Positions 35,601 to 50,600 of a DNA stretch of 64,000 bases are shown piece by piece (position 1 is the first letter of the stretch; each line of letters begins with the position of its first letter). The stretch is taken from positions 203,891,013-203,955,012 of the forward strand of contig OY755038.1 of NCBI GenBank assembly GCA_963576565.1, read 5' to 3'. The notes beneath the pieces are model-generated. The model searched no databases. It was not told the origin of the DNA and saw nothing but the letters and a program-made list of their open reading frames with translations. The DNA comes from Aspidapion aeneum. Lineage: Eukaryota > Arthropoda > Insecta > Coleoptera > Brentidae. A program made the translations under genes and the position numbers.

Positions 35601-38600
35601 TTGGGTCATATGGACTATGACTCAGAAAAAGAAGACGATTCAGACAGCTATTTTATTCCACATTTCGCTGTTGTTAAAAATGAAGCTATCACTACTAAGA
35701 CAAGGGTAGTTTTTAATGCGAGTATTGCAGACCCTTTTACGCATATTTCGCTTAATCAAGTATTATTATCGGGTCCAAAACTACAAAAAGATATTATTCA
35801 AATATTATTACATTTTCGCCTTAACCCTGTGACGCTCACCTGCGATATTCAAAAAATGTATCGTGGTATAAATATCAACCCTGATCATCAAAAATACCAA
35901 AAAATATTTTGGCGGTTTAACCCTAATGAAAAAGTTTCCGTTTTTAAACTACGAACTGTCACTTACGGAGTGAACTGTTCACAATATCTCGCTTTACGCA
36001 CCCTTCAGCACTTAGCTGAGTCCGAATATGATAACTACCCTCACGCTGCTCAAGTTATACTTAACGATACCTATATTGATGACGTCACTACTTCATGTAA
36101 AACGGTTCAAGAGGCGTTAAATTTGCAGCATGAGCTTACGGAGTTATTAGGAAACGCTGGCTTGAAATTACACAAATGGTCTAGCAATCGCTCAGAAGTG
36201 ATCTCTCATTTAGATCCCTCCTTAGTCAACCCCGCAGTTTTATCTCTCGATTCGGATGACGTCACTAAGGTCTTAGGCCTGTGCTGGCATCCTTCATACG
36301 ACGAGTTTCGATTTAACATATTACCTAATCAGCAAAGCTGTACAAAAAGGACGCTTCTCTCTTTTTTAGCACGCTGCTATGACCCCCATGGTTATCTTAC
36401 CCCAGTAACATTCACTTTAAAATATTTGATTCAACAAATTTGGTTACTTGGTATTTCCTGGGACGCCACGCCTACTTTAGAAATAGTTCGTCAGTGGACC
36501 CTCTATCAATCTGAATTTCAAGTTTTAGAAAAATTTAGTTTACCCCGCCACATTGACATCACCAACGCCGAATCCATCGATCTCTGTGGTTTTTGTGATG
36601 CGAGTGAACGAGGGTACGCATGCGTAATATACTTACGTGTCTTACGAAACGCTAAATATCACATATATTTTGTTCTTGCGAAAAGTCGCATCGCTCCACT
36701 TAAAAAATTTGTTAGTATTCCGAGAATAGAACTTCTAGCCGCTACTCTTTTATCTGAGGTCTTAAAATACACATATGATATCTTTATAAAAAGGTTCACA
36801 ATAAATAATATTTACGCTTTTTCGGACGCAATGGTTGTTTTACACTGGATAAAATCCCATCCAAGTAAATGGAAAACTTTTGTCGCAAATCGTGTTAGTC
36901 TTATCCAAGATAATATTAATCCAGAATGTTGGTTATATACCCCCACCTTTCTCAATAGTGCCGATGTAGCCAGCCGCGGCTGCTCGCCGAGTGAGCTTTT
37001 AAATCATCCCCTATGGTGGGCCGCCCCTAGTTTTTTACAAGAATCTTGCGATAAATGGCCAACAAAAACCCCGCAAGTCAAAATAAATGACAGGTTAGAG
37101 ACTGAGGAACGAAAAAATGTTGCTCTGATTTCTTGTGACCGAATAACTGAAAATTTTTTAGATTCGCTTTTAAATAATAAATCCGATTTTTACGCTATTC
37201 AACTACTTTTAGCCCGCAGTTTACGATTCATAAATAATTGTAGACTATCCGCAGACGTCAGAAAAAAGACAAATATAGATTATATCGATCTCTTTAACGC
37301 TTTAAAATGTTTGGCTAAGCACGAACAACAAAAATACTTTTCTGAAGTAATTCTTAACCTTCAAAACCAGAAAAAATGCATAAAACCCATACAAAAATTG
37401 AATCCCTTTTTAGACCAGGATGGTCTTATAAGAGTTGGAGGACGCATTCAACAAGCCATGACTATTTCTTACGGACAAAAACATCCTCTTCTTTTACCCA
37501 AGGAAAGTAGACTTTCTTATATTTTTATTGAATATATGCACAAAAAATATTTGCATGTCGGAGTGCAAACAGTCCAATATCTCATTAGTCAAATTTTTTG
37601 GATTTTATCTGCCAAACGCTTAATTAAAACGGTTTTATCCAAATGTGTTCGTTGCTTTCGCGTCAAACCGCATTCTTATGAGCAAATCATGGGACAAATT
37701 CCGTCCTACCGCTTGATTCCACAAAAGCCTTTTACTTTTAGTGGAATAGATTTTAGTGGTGCTATACCTATCACTCTCAGTAAACACAGAGGTGTAAAAA
37801 CACAAAAAGCATATATCTGCCTTTTTATTTGTCTAAATACTAAAGCTTTGCATCTCGAGTTAGTGTCAGACCTAACTTCGGACGCTTTTTTAGCTGCGCT
37901 ACGTCGCTTTGTTGCCCGAAGAGGTTACATAAAAACTCTTTTTTCAGACAATGGCACAAATTTCGTTAAATCAAGCAAAGAATTGCTTGATCTTGCAAGA
38001 AATGCTTGCACTCAACAAGCTATCGCCTGGAATTTTATCCCTCCATCAGCTCCCCACTTCGGCGGTCTTTGGGAGTCAGGGATAAAATCAGTAAAAACTC
38101 ACTTAATTCGTACCATTGGCTCGCAAATTCTAAGTTATGAGGAGTTGTACACGGTTCTTTGTCAAATTGAGGCGATTTTAAATTCTCGCCCCTTGACCCC
38201 GCAATCTACCGACTGTAACGATCTACAGGTTTTAACACCGGGACATTTTTTAACACATGGACCTTTGGTTTCTGTTCCTGATGAAGATTTTTCAAGTAAA
38301 CCTGAGAATCGGTTGTCGCGATGGAACTTGGTCCAACGAATACAAGCCGATTTTTGGCGTCGTTGGAGCCAAGAATTTTTACATACCCTTCAAGTACGAA
38401 ATAAATGGTTGGAACCATGCGCAGAGCCAAAAATAGGTACCGTCGTTCTTATCAAAGACGAGTTATCACCGCCCCTTCAATGGCGGGTAGGTCGCATTAT
38501 TGAAATTTTTAAAGGGCCTGATGGGCACGCTAGGGTGGCAAATGTTCGTACCGCGTCCGGTATCTTTAAACGACCTTTAGTCAAGCTTTGCCCCCTTCCA

Positions 38601-41600
38601 ATTGATTCAGATTCACCTACCGAAAAATGATGCTCATTTTGGTGGGCCGAATGAACAAGTTTCCCAACTTGTTTTTATTTTTGTAAATAATTATATTCTC
38701 TAATTTTCACTTAAAATTAGAGAAGCTATCTCTCTTAGTTTTTAAATATTTTTTGGTTACATTTTCTACGCTTACAAGCGTTTTTAGAATATTATTTTGA
38801 TTTACTTTACGCTATATCTTTCCATATTTTAAATGTAAACTTCGCGCGCTTCTTCCAGCAATGAAGGATTTGAGATAAGCGGCTAAATTCGGCCTAGCAG
38901 ACGAAAACGCCGATTGTCTGAGAGAACAACTCAACCACGCGCCTCGTGCAAGTAAAGTCACCGCACCGCTATTATTTTATATTAAAATTGTGGAAACTAT
39001 TAATTTTACGCTTTAGTTTATTAGATATTAGTGTTTGGAACATTTTGAACTATAGAACAATGGAGAGTCTGGTACTTCGCGTATAATCGGGCTGGCCAGC
39101 CAAGTAGCTACAAAAGACATCTAAGGGTAAGTCGTTTCTTGATAATTTTTCATTGCTACGCTATTTTTTAGTATTTAAGTTTTTAGGCTCTTTTTTCCCT
39201 GTCGGAGCCCTGTGGAAAGATACAGTCCCTCTTAACTCCCACACGTTTTTCTCGAGCTATCTCGAGTGGTCCTTCGGTATATTTTATTTTCTACAGAAGG
39301 CCTGACCTCACCAAAAAGTTTGCCAGGAAATACGAAAAAGTGACATGATGAAAATTGAAAATAGCTTGGGCGAGATGGATATTGATTTAAATTATACAGG
39401 ATGTTAATAAAATATGTCGCCAAACTGTAGAAGTTTATTCCTTGAGTAATTTTAAGAAAATGCTTAGTTTTCGAGGTTTTAATTTTTTAATTTTTTGTTT
39501 GTTTTTTCTTTATACCTCATGCAGTCTTGGAGATATTTAGCTTAACTGTGAAACGTCCATTTAGCCACAAGGCATATTAAGCACGTCAAATATTGGGAAA
39601 ACAAATTGGGTGATATTTTCAAAAATGGGAAATAAATTCCTTGTTTTATTCAAAAACTTTTTGATCTCTCGCAATTTTTAGTGTCTCTAACCGTTTTTGA
39701 GAAAAAACACAAAATAAGATTATTTGTATCTTCGATTGCTATATAGAAATTACATAAAACTCGCATAAAATTAAAATGACATTTAGCAGGGTACAAATTT
39801 TTATTTTTTGTCTTTTTTCTTGAAAACGGTTAGAGATACAAAAAATCGCAAGAAATCAAAACGTTTCTGAATAAACCAAAAGAATCAAATAATATTTTTG
39901 AATCTGCCATTGGCTTATTGCAAAAAAGTTCTAGGGAAAAAAGGGGGGTATGACCCCTGAAAAAATATCACCCTGTAAGTTTTTAGTGATATTTGGCATG
40001 CTTAATGATGCATGCTTTGTAGGTAGCACACGTTCCAAATTTGAGCAAAACATCACAAAAACTGCACGAGCTATAAAGAAAAAACAAACAAAAAATTTAA
40101 ACTTTGACACCCTGTATCTCAAAAAATAAATATTTGCGGAAATTTATTTGAAGTTTTTTTCTTAAAATCACTCAAAAAATCAACGTCTAAAGTTTGGCTA
40201 CATACTTTATTTACACCCTGTATTGCAGTAATTTAAGTTTGCTATTTTTAAAACGTTTAAATTATTTTTTCTGGAAAATTGTTCCATATTGATGTTTATT
40301 TATTTACACCATCTAAAAACAGATTTTTTGACAAAAAAATACCCATAGTTTTTTTAAAAACAAATGTATCCAGAATTTGAGTATTTTCGGATGAAAATGA
40401 GGCCAGAATATAAAAATCAAAAATAAAATGAGCTTTTTTTTAATTTTACTGAAAAATTTTGAGTCATGTAAAAAAGTATTTTTACAAAAGTTGTAGGAAT
40501 TGTTTATACCTATAACTTTTGTATTTAACTTTTTTCGATTGGACGTCTAGTTTCGCTGAAAACCGTAAAAAACCGTTACCACCCCTAAATGTTTACACAA
40601 TTTTACCCTAATAGCTCAGATCCAGTCTAATTTTATTTTGTCACCTATTACCTGATTAGAGTTTCTTTTAATTTCCAATAGTTTTCATGCTGTCACTAAT
40701 TTTTTTCCCTTCCAAATCTGCACTTGTCTATAACTTTATTATTTATTATCACCGAATATATTAGAAGTGCCCTATGTGCTGCGCCACCTACACCTAACGA
40801 GAGCACTGAGACGAGACTGCAATCCCGGTGTTCTACAACCACCAAAAACTTATTTAAGTAATAAAGGTACTCTAAAATATAAAATAATCACAAGCGTATT
40901 TTTCTCATATAAACAAAATGTTGCACAACAATTTGAAAAATACCTATTATTGATCCCTATTGCATGAACATTGCGCAAACTTAAAAACTTTTGGAAGCTC
41001 CAATATAAAAATGAAAATCAAATCAAACAAAATATTAGTTGTTTTCCTGTGATACATTAAAGAAGAAAAATAAAGGTACCTACGCATTATTAAAATATGC
41101 TACCTATTAAAGCATTTTTGTTAGGTTCAAAATTTAATTTTTTCAAAAAAAAATTCAAATTTTAGATTACAACAATTTAAGTTTACTCGCGTGTGCAAAA
41201 ATACTTAAGTAGGGGAGACTTGGGGAATGGTGCGCGGTGAGTAATAGTGCGCACCAAGGTATTTAAAGTTTCGCGGCATTTGAGGAGAACGTGGCAAGTG
41301 CTGCCTCCTACGACGCAGCCATTGAGTTGATTGTGCGATTTGCCAAATTTCCTACGACCGTTGTGAGGGTGGGTTTTTAGTATGTGCCTACCTTTTTTCA
41401 TCCACATTTCACCCACAATTTTTACAGTGGACCAGACAAATACTGCTCTTCATAAAAAGATGGTTTAGGAAAGTTTGAAAATGTTTTGATTTATGATGTT
41501 TTAATTAGTTTTCACATTGATTGATGGTATAATAACCTTTTTTTTTACGCAGATGCATTAATTAATAGTTGTAGGCCGGTAAAACAGAATCTAGTAAAAA

Positions 41601-44600
41601 ACTGAAAAAATCGACTTTTTAAAAAACTTTAATTTGTTACATCAAATTAATTCACTCTTGCGACACTCCCTTATTTGCTATCCTAAGTGACATTTAGGTT
41701 GTTTGTCAGTATAAGAGGTTCAAATAAAAAAAAAATTTAATATATTTTTTTAAAGTTTAATTTGTTTCACCAAGTTGATTCGCTTTTTTGATACATCATT
41801 GTTTTCTTAATGGATATTGGGTTTATATGTCAGTATACCGGCATAGGCCGGTAAAAACTGATCTAATAGGAAAAATAAAAAATCGATTTTTTAAAAAACT
41901 TTAATATGTTACACCAAATTGATGCGCTGTTTTATTTGTCAGTATGCCTGCATAGGCCAGTAAAAAAGATCTAATAAAAACATTAAAAATCATTTTTAAA
42001 AAAAAATATTTGTTACACCAAATTGATTCACTCTTTCGACACAACCTTATTTGCTCTTTTAACTGACATTAAGGTTGTTTGTCAGTGTACCTGCATAGGC
42101 CAGTAAAAGAGGATTTAATAAAAAAATTAAAAAAATCATTTTTTTTTAAGTTTAATTTGTAACACTAAATTGATTCGCTTTTTTGACACTCCAATGTTTT
42201 TCTCTTAATTTACATTAAGGTTATTTGTCAGTGTACCGGTATAGGCTGGCAAAACAGGATCTAATAGAAAAAATCAAAAAACGTTTTATCAGTTTTTCTA
42301 TTAGATTTCTGTTATCGGCCTATAACTCTTAATTAGTGCATTTGCCTAAAAAGGATTATTATACCATCAATCAACCTGAAAACTAATCAAAACATTTTAA
42401 AACTTTCCAGCACCATTTTTTATGAATAGCAGTATTTGTCTGGTCCACTGTAAAACGTGTGGGTAAAACGTCGATGAAAAAATGTGGATGTGGATAATTT
42501 CAGGCACATTTTTACCTTCCTAGCCCGCGTAGCAATGGCTTCAGAAGGTATTCGTTTCGAAGAAAATTTTTTTCTTGAGATAACGCCCAAAATGTGTTAT
42601 TTGGGTGTATTTTGACGTATCTTAGCAATATCGTCGTGATGTCTGTGTCTGTGTGTGTATATTATTTCTGTCCGTAACACGATAGCTCCTAAACCGCTGA
42701 ACCGATTTTCATAAAATTTTTAGATAAAACAGTGTTCGATACTCTAACGAGCTGATTAGATTTTGGTCAAAATCCATTAATGCCAATGATAATGAGTTTT
42801 TTGACAATTGAAAAATTAAATTTTTTAAAACTTTTTAACAGAGCATCGTATTATTATGCGCAATAAATTGTGTTATAACGGAAGAGGTTTAGTTTCTGAC
42901 ATATTTACAAAAAACTGTTTTTAAGGCTGGTATATCATGGCTTCACTTGAGGTGTGCTAATAGGCTAGCAGATCCGTCATGGATCAATTTATTTACTTTA
43001 GGCACAATATGTTATTAATTTCCGGTGCCGAAAAATAAGGAGAAAATTCCACAAATTTATTCCCAACTTTTCTAATCTTTTTAAAACCTAGTTTTTAATA
43101 TTTATTAAACGTTAGAGAGATTATTCTTTTATATAAAGTATATCGCGGACAATTTACCTGATGCGCATCATTACCCGTTGAGTTGGAGAATCGTGCTCAA
43201 ATTCGCTTTTCGGTATTTTCAATTTTACCTTTATTTTTTTTAGATATTAAATAGTTTAAGTTGTGCTACGTATTTTTACGTGAAACTGCACGTTAAGCGC
43301 TCTACGTTTTGTTCCAATTTGAGTTTAAGTTGAATGTTTTTACGTTACCATAACAAGTCTACTAATAGCCGAGAATATGGATTTCTGTGTTTTTTTGATG
43401 TTACAATTTTGTTTTTTGTCTTTTCAACTACAGTAGGAAAATATTTGCAAAGAATCGTTTGTACTGGAAGCGGAAATTATCGTATAGGCCTCATTTTTCG
43501 ATCGGTCAATCAACCAATTCTATTCTTTGGTAACGTTAAGGTGCCCGCAGACTGCCGTAAGCTAACGTAAATACGTAAGCTCCTAATGTGACCTTGACGA
43601 CGCTGTGACGAAGTGCGCTTGCGTACCTGTCAAATCTCATGCTTACGTAAAAATACGTAGCACAACTTAAACTATCTATTGTTTCACGTATAATAAATAG
43701 CGCATTTAAGACTGATTTCATGAATAAAAATATAAACTAGCATAAAATAAGACCTCATACGGCCCTTCCCAAGAGGCCTCGGCCACCCCCCCCCCCCTAA
43801 GACATATTCCTGGGTGCGCCACTGAATTACATATACTATTATACTAGATGTTTCTGATTGATTTCTTTAGGAAATAATATTCAAAAATAAGGGTTTTGCA
43901 TGTTCCTTTTTTGTGTTTCTCTGAATTTAGGCTGAATTTAGCGTTTTCTATCTATTCCGCCATTTAGGTTTTTTACCATGCACATTGAAAGTAATTTTCC
44001 AAAGTAGGGGGGTTGCTTCGGGAGCCCGGGTCCCCTAATATACTACCCCACTAAGCACAAAATCGTAAACCAACATTTAAAAAACCAGATTTATTAACAT
44101 TAAAAATTATACAATAATATCAAACTGAGCCCTGATTGATCCAAATCTCAAATCGCTTATACCACAAGCCCTCAAAATTTCTGTTTTTATTTTTAAAAAG
44201 ATTTTTAACAAAGCAAAACAATGAATTTTAAGAATTGTAATAACGGTTGTGATTGATTCGATAACAAGAAATCCTATAAATATTTTTGTTAGTCTTTAGA
44301 ACTTGACCTAAGCGATAAAAACTCTTTCAACGCCATTATTTTGCGCTTGCTACGAGGTTTTTTATTAATTTTGTTGCATTATACAGAAACGAAAAAAGAA
44401 AAAGCAAGCCAAAACACAATGAAAAAAGTAGGGTTAGGTTTATTGTTTTGATCCAAACCCTTTGATCCGTCTCAGGACTGAGAACAAGCGTGATCGACCC
44501 GCGCGAGATTTAGCAGGAATTGTTTTGCCTAATCAAAAAAAGATCTCAGCGGAAGAGACGCGACGCTTAAATCGAGCAGACCAATCTTTTTAAGATTGAT

Positions 44601-47600
44601 CTCGGAGCGCTCGGGAGCGGCTTTTGATTGTTGATCGGAAATTTCAATAGTTTAACATATTTTAAATCTTATTTTTTTTTAGATTCTCGCAATAATTAGT
44701 TATGCAGAAATCAATAGCACCAGCCTTGCGCCTTTTGGCCGAAAAATACAAGGTAGACAAAATGATTTGCAGAAAATGTTATGCTCGCTTGCATCCCAGA
44801 GCTACAAACTGCAGAAAGACCAAGTGTGGACACAACCCCGATTTGCGACCGAAAAAGAAACCTCAAGGAAAAGGCATCTTTTGTGGTTAAGAAAAATAGA
44901 AAGTTTATGTAAAATAATACAAAAATTAAAGAAATATTTGGAATTTGAAATCCTACCATTACATTATTATCTTTCCTCTTATATTAATATGCCCGCTTGA
45001 ATCCCAGATAGCTACAAGTTGCAGAAAGACCAAGTAGTGTTGACACAATCTGTGTGCATCAGAAAAAGAAACCTCAAGGAAAAACAGAAAAAATTCTTAT
45101 ACAAAAATTAAATAAATTATTGGAATTTGCAATCCTGCCATTAAATTAACTCTCTTATTATACAGGGTGTTTCAAAATTCAATAACATAATTTTGATATT
45201 AAGTTTCTTCAGTGATTTCAACACAAAAAGTTCATATAAACATGGATACACAAAGGTTCTATTTTCGAGATATTTTTTAAATTTATTTAGATACTAGTAT
45301 TTTTTATTTTAATAATAGCAGCCTTTACTGCAACAACGATTTTCTTTAAAACGGTTAGGAATGCAAAAGAATCGCAAAAAACAAGAAAGTTCAAATAAAA
45401 ATGTGGATTTATTTTATTTTATTTATTTGTGTTAAAATTTTTCAGTAGCATAACCACAAAAAAAATCTGGGAAAAAAGGTGACATGGCAATATACAACCA
45501 CGAAAAAGTATCAACCTGTCAAAAATTAAATAAAAAACAAAATAGTGATATAAATGTATATAAATTTGACTATAGCTAGATAACCAAATAAAAGATACTT
45601 AGCTTTTATTTATATTTTACGAAAAAAAAAATGAGTTTGAACTGTTAAAAATGCAGGCTGCTTAAATAAGTCAAATTTTTATGATCATTTTAAGTATTTT
45701 TTTTATGACGACGTTACAAATCACTATGGAAAATTTAAAGTCAGCACTTTGCAACAATACTAGTATAGCTTTTATTTTCTTAAATAAAAATTTTTATACA
45801 GAGTGTTAAAAAGTAACTAGACAATAAAGTTTTTTCGTAATTTTTTATTTTAGTGCTGAAAATTCAAATAACTCTGGATATGTTGTTGCAATCACTATAT
45901 TCTGCTTTATAAATCATTTATCGGACTCTATTTTTATAATAAGTACCTTTTTCTGAACGGATATACAGTGCCACAACATCTTTGCTGTCATTTTTAGTGT
46001 TTTTTTACATTATTTATTGTAGCTACTGAGTTAATAAGAACTTTGCAACGAAATTTAGCACAATTTGTCGGCTTATTACAGGCTATGATACAAAAGTTTA
46101 AGTTAGTGGTATTTGGCAATATGCTGAAAGATACAAGGTAATATTAAGAAAATCATATGAAAAGTAGTAGTCTCAAACTTTTGGTTATACCGGTTATGCA
46201 GTGTAAGATACCTCTTTAATTTGACTACTCGTTATAACTAGAAGAATGCCTTTTTTACATTGTTTTACTTAGCTTTGTCATTATAAGAAAATACAGAGCG
46301 TTCCTTTTGTCAATATATTTTTTTTTCAATACGTAAAACGTTATTCCCAGCACTGTTAAACCCCTATGTAGCTGTTAGTTAGGTACTTTAAAACATACAG
46401 GATATTCAAATTAAAGTCGGTGATATTGTTAACTTTGTTATTATCAAAAATGTTAATATTTCTCCGCTAACTAGATTGGTGGATCAAGAACAAAATTAAA
46501 CAACGCGTAGGTGAGTTATAGTAAAAAAATAACTTTTATAAGATACACATAGTATAAAGTAGCAGCAACCATAAAAAAAATTATATATAAATAAAAGTTG
46601 CCTTATGACTTTTTCTTTTTAAGTATAACGTTCTTAATGAAATATGTACAGTAATTTTAGTTGTATAAAAAATATTTTTTACATAATGTGCATTATTATT
46701 ATTTCTCAAATATCTATTTAATTATCACTTGTGACAACCAATCTCAAACAGGATGCAATTATGTAATTTTATTAAAAGTGTACGCTGTGCTAGAATTGGA
46801 AAATTATGTTAAAAATTAAAAATTCTATAAATTGGATTCCACTTTTACTTTTCCTACACTACACTAAGTTATCAAATTTTATTAAGTTAGGCTTGGTCAG
46901 GTATTTTTAATAATCCGTGGCAGATTAACGTGTCAGTTTTTGACATATCATGTGAACGCTGGACGTATTGACTCAATTGATATTTTATTTGGTTTAGAAT
47001 ACCAAATTACTTTGAAATCGATACCCCACACGACCACTTTAAACAAAATAAGATTTTAACAATTTATCCTCCTACCTTTTGCTCCCTCCCCCTTAAAAAA
47101 GAACGTATTTCCAACCTTTAATTTTTATAGATTTTTTGAATTTATAAGCTACATAGCTATAAAGTTAAAGAAACGAAAATTGTACGCGAAACTAGTTTTA
47201 TATTTAATTTTTCCTGTCCCACCTGAACTACGCCCCTGTGTCCTGGCCCTGTACTGGGTTCCATCGGAGCAGCACTTCTATAATGGCATCTCTAGGCGTC
47301 TGCTACCTCTGTGCCAAATTTCGTCACGGTACGCGAAAATGCTGACAAGCCCCTAAATTTCCGGCTTCGGCCCCGAACTAAATGGGAACTTCGAGTTGAA
47401 TATTGTTCGCCTCAAGGCGCGTATTCACTTGAGCATGAATGCAAACGAGGAATTCGTTTGGTCTCGCTGCAAGGCATGCGAATTCTACCTCAAATGAATG
47501 CGCGGCTTAAGGACGTACCTAGTACGTCTCGGACGTGTAAACGTAAAAAGGACATACAATGTAGGTCCATGGGTATAGTTTGCTGTGTGGGGGTATAAAC

Positions 47601-50600
47601 CTGCATAACTGTGTTATAAATAGGTAAGTCTTGAAAATACTTTTATTGTGGCACATAAACGAAGTTTTGTACATCTACCTGATAACACAAGTTTTAAAAA
47701 AAAATAGGCTCTTCGGTGCACGTGTTGTTTGAAATAGGCATTTTATGCAAAACTTGCTGAATTCGAGCGACCCTGTACACAAATTAAAAGTAACTGAAAA
47801 TAAATAAATAAATCTATACTAAGAATCCGATTATTGTAGAAAAATAAAGCAATAGGCATTTCCTTCCAACAGAAAAAAATAACAAACAGATTTTACTGAA
47901 AATTCCCCTATAATAAATAGGTATTTGACAAATCTTTAGTTCTGACCCTTTCAAAGTTAACAAGAAAACAATAAAACTTGTAGATATTGTAATTACATAA
48001 CTATACTTTTTTTACTAAAATCAATGTTCTTGATAAAAAAATTTGAAATACTAATTTTTGATTACCTGTATCATGGGCGCACCCAGTGGAGGGGGGGGGC
48101 GGGGCCCGGCCCCCCAAGCCTTGGATTTTTTTACATATTTTCCACATATTTCATGAAAAAACACAAAAAATAGCTTAAAACTCAACATCATGAGGCTTCG
48201 GGCCCCCTCCAAGAGGCCTCGGGCCCCTCCCAAGACATATTCCTGAGTGCGCCACTGCCTGTATAACAATACAGAATTAACTTAAAAATACCTATTTAAA
48301 ATACATTTTTGAACTACGGGTGTGAAATGCTACAAAAACACCTAAACTACATAAAATCCGTGACATACGAGCAACGATCCAATGGTTTTCAAAACCCAAT
48401 GATTTTTATCTTTTAATAATAACATATCATGCAACTATGCATCTATTTTTAAGCATGACCGTTGAAGGTCGTTTATATTATTGTCGATGTTTTATCGAAA
48501 TGAATGCGATATTTGTCAAGCGGCTCGTTAGCTCAGTGGTAAGAGCGCCGTTCTCAATTTTGATTCTCGGAGGTCGTAGGTTCGAATCCTACATGAGCCC
48601 ATACTTTTTTAATGCAAAATATACCCAGGGATGTTTGATAGAAGTACAGAATCACAGTTCCTGCTAGAATAGACAGCGCCACCACGGATCACCTTAACAA
48701 ACAGATAAATAAGCCGGCTTGCGGTCTTTGATCTCGGAGAATTCAACGATGGCTGAGCATTGGGAATCAAACTCAGAGCCGGACTAAAATAAATTTATCA
48801 TAAAACATGAATGTTTCAGATTGTTGATGCGAAAAAATATTTTTATTGTCAGAAACAATAAAAACATTAAAATAGTTTTGTACTGCTAAAAATGGGAGCG
48901 AAAATGAATTTTAGAGTCTGGGCCGCGTAAAAAAATTATATGTTGTCGTCTGCAGGGGGACTATGGAAATAATGTGTTCTATTGAATGAGAGATAGGGGA
49001 AGCACACACTTCTTCGTCCACAATACGTTAGCAAGTTGCCGTTTCCAGCATACAGCCAAAGACAAAAATAAAAAAATTGATTGCTTTTTTTGTTTTATTG
49101 GGATAACATTTATTAAGTTTCAAGAGGAGTAAAATTGCGAATTTTAAATATAAGAAGTTTGACATAGTAGAGTAATTTCTTAATTTACTGGAATCAGATA
49201 TTATTTATTAGTTTTTTCGAAAAATTTAAAGTTTAAAGAGATACAGGGTGACCAAATAATCTTTACAATTAGCACAAAATTGCTTCACGGTAAACTACTA
49301 TTTTAAAATTTAGTAAAATCTAATTTTTAACAAAAATAGTTGTTTTAAATGTATTCTTAAAAGTGTAAATAGTAACATAATAAAAAATTATAACAAATTT
49401 GTGTCAAAAACACTTGACCGAATGTTATATAATAGTTTAATATACAGGGTGTAATTTAAATGATGCATGAAACTTTAAGGGGTTGTGGAAATGGTCAAAA
49501 CAAAGATTTTTTTCGCATTACACTGTGTTAGACCTCTTTGTTTTTACAGGGTGTTAAACTTTTTAGCATTTTTTTTTCGATGTTTTTTTGTTTCTTAAAA
49601 ATTATAACAGACCATTAAAATTTTGTGGAATTGTGCATTACCAAAACGGTAATAATTAAGTTTTAAATTTATTTAGAAATACCTAAAAATATTGAAAGCT
49701 ATTACCCAAAAATCTTTTTTTTTAATTTTAATAAATTTAGTGCTAAAATGACTATTTTCTGTTTTTATTATTAGATGGGTAGGGGACAATTCGCCGCGGC
49801 CAATTCGCTGCGGTCCAATTCGCCGCGGAGACAATTCACCGTAAGATTTTTTGTTTTATGATATTACCATTGGGAATTGTTGCAACAGTTGTATTTAGCT
49901 TGACTTCATATATATTTGTTTGACTATAACTTTTTTCAAACCTTTCCAACTACATATTTGGTGGTTAGTATACATTCAATATTTTTTTTATTAGGAAAAT
50001 AAATAAAATGGCGGATTTTCCCGTTTATGAATTATTTATTATTATTTTTTATTATTTTATTATTTTTATCTTAAATTTAAAAAAATCAAGATGGCGATAC
50101 AAAATGGCGGATTTTTACATTTATTTATGAACCGATATGCATCAAATTCGAAACTTGAAGGTGTTTCAGGTCGGTTGCTATTTTGATTTTTTTAGTTTAA
50201 GTTAAAAATAATAATCAGCGCCCGGAAAGATCTTAAAGTTTCTAGTTTGATGCATATCGGTTCATAAATGGCAAAAACTGCCATTCTACATTCGCCATTT
50301 TATTTATTTTTTCCAATTAAAAAAATGCTGAATTGTATAGTTACCACCAAATACCTAGTTGGAAAGTTTTAAAACATTATTTTTATAAAAAAATATTATA
50401 TAAAGTCATGAAAAATAAAACAATGGTAATATCATGAAACAAAAATCTCGCAGCGAATTGTTCCCGCGGCAAATTGTCCCCGTGGCAATTCGATTGGCAG
50501 CGAATTCTCCCCGCGGCAAAACGGGCCGCGGACAATCAGCCGCGGCGAATCGGCTGCGGTGAATTGTTCCCGAACCTTTTAATTTGTGAACCTGTGCTTA

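Larger units (their letters stand above)
32229..39313 (+). mobile_element. Full-length BEL/Pao LTR retrotransposon
   Basis: Two 662-bp LTRs (32229-32890 and 38652-39313), which I saw as identical, start TGAACAAG and end CTCACCA. The 5-bp duplication AAAAG flanks the element (32224-32228 and 39314-39318). A primer-binding-like TGGTCCTTCGAGCCGG follows the 5' LTR and a purine-rich GGTGGGCCGA precedes the 3' LTR. One uninterrupted gag-pol ORF fills the middle. Identical LTRs imply a young insertion. It lies in the largest Nox5 intron, antisense to Nox5. No envelope ORF. Confidence 0.95.

Noticed and set aside
38652..39313. Independent solo LTR
   Set aside because: It pairs with the 5' LTR at 32229, same length and duplication, so it belongs to the complete element.
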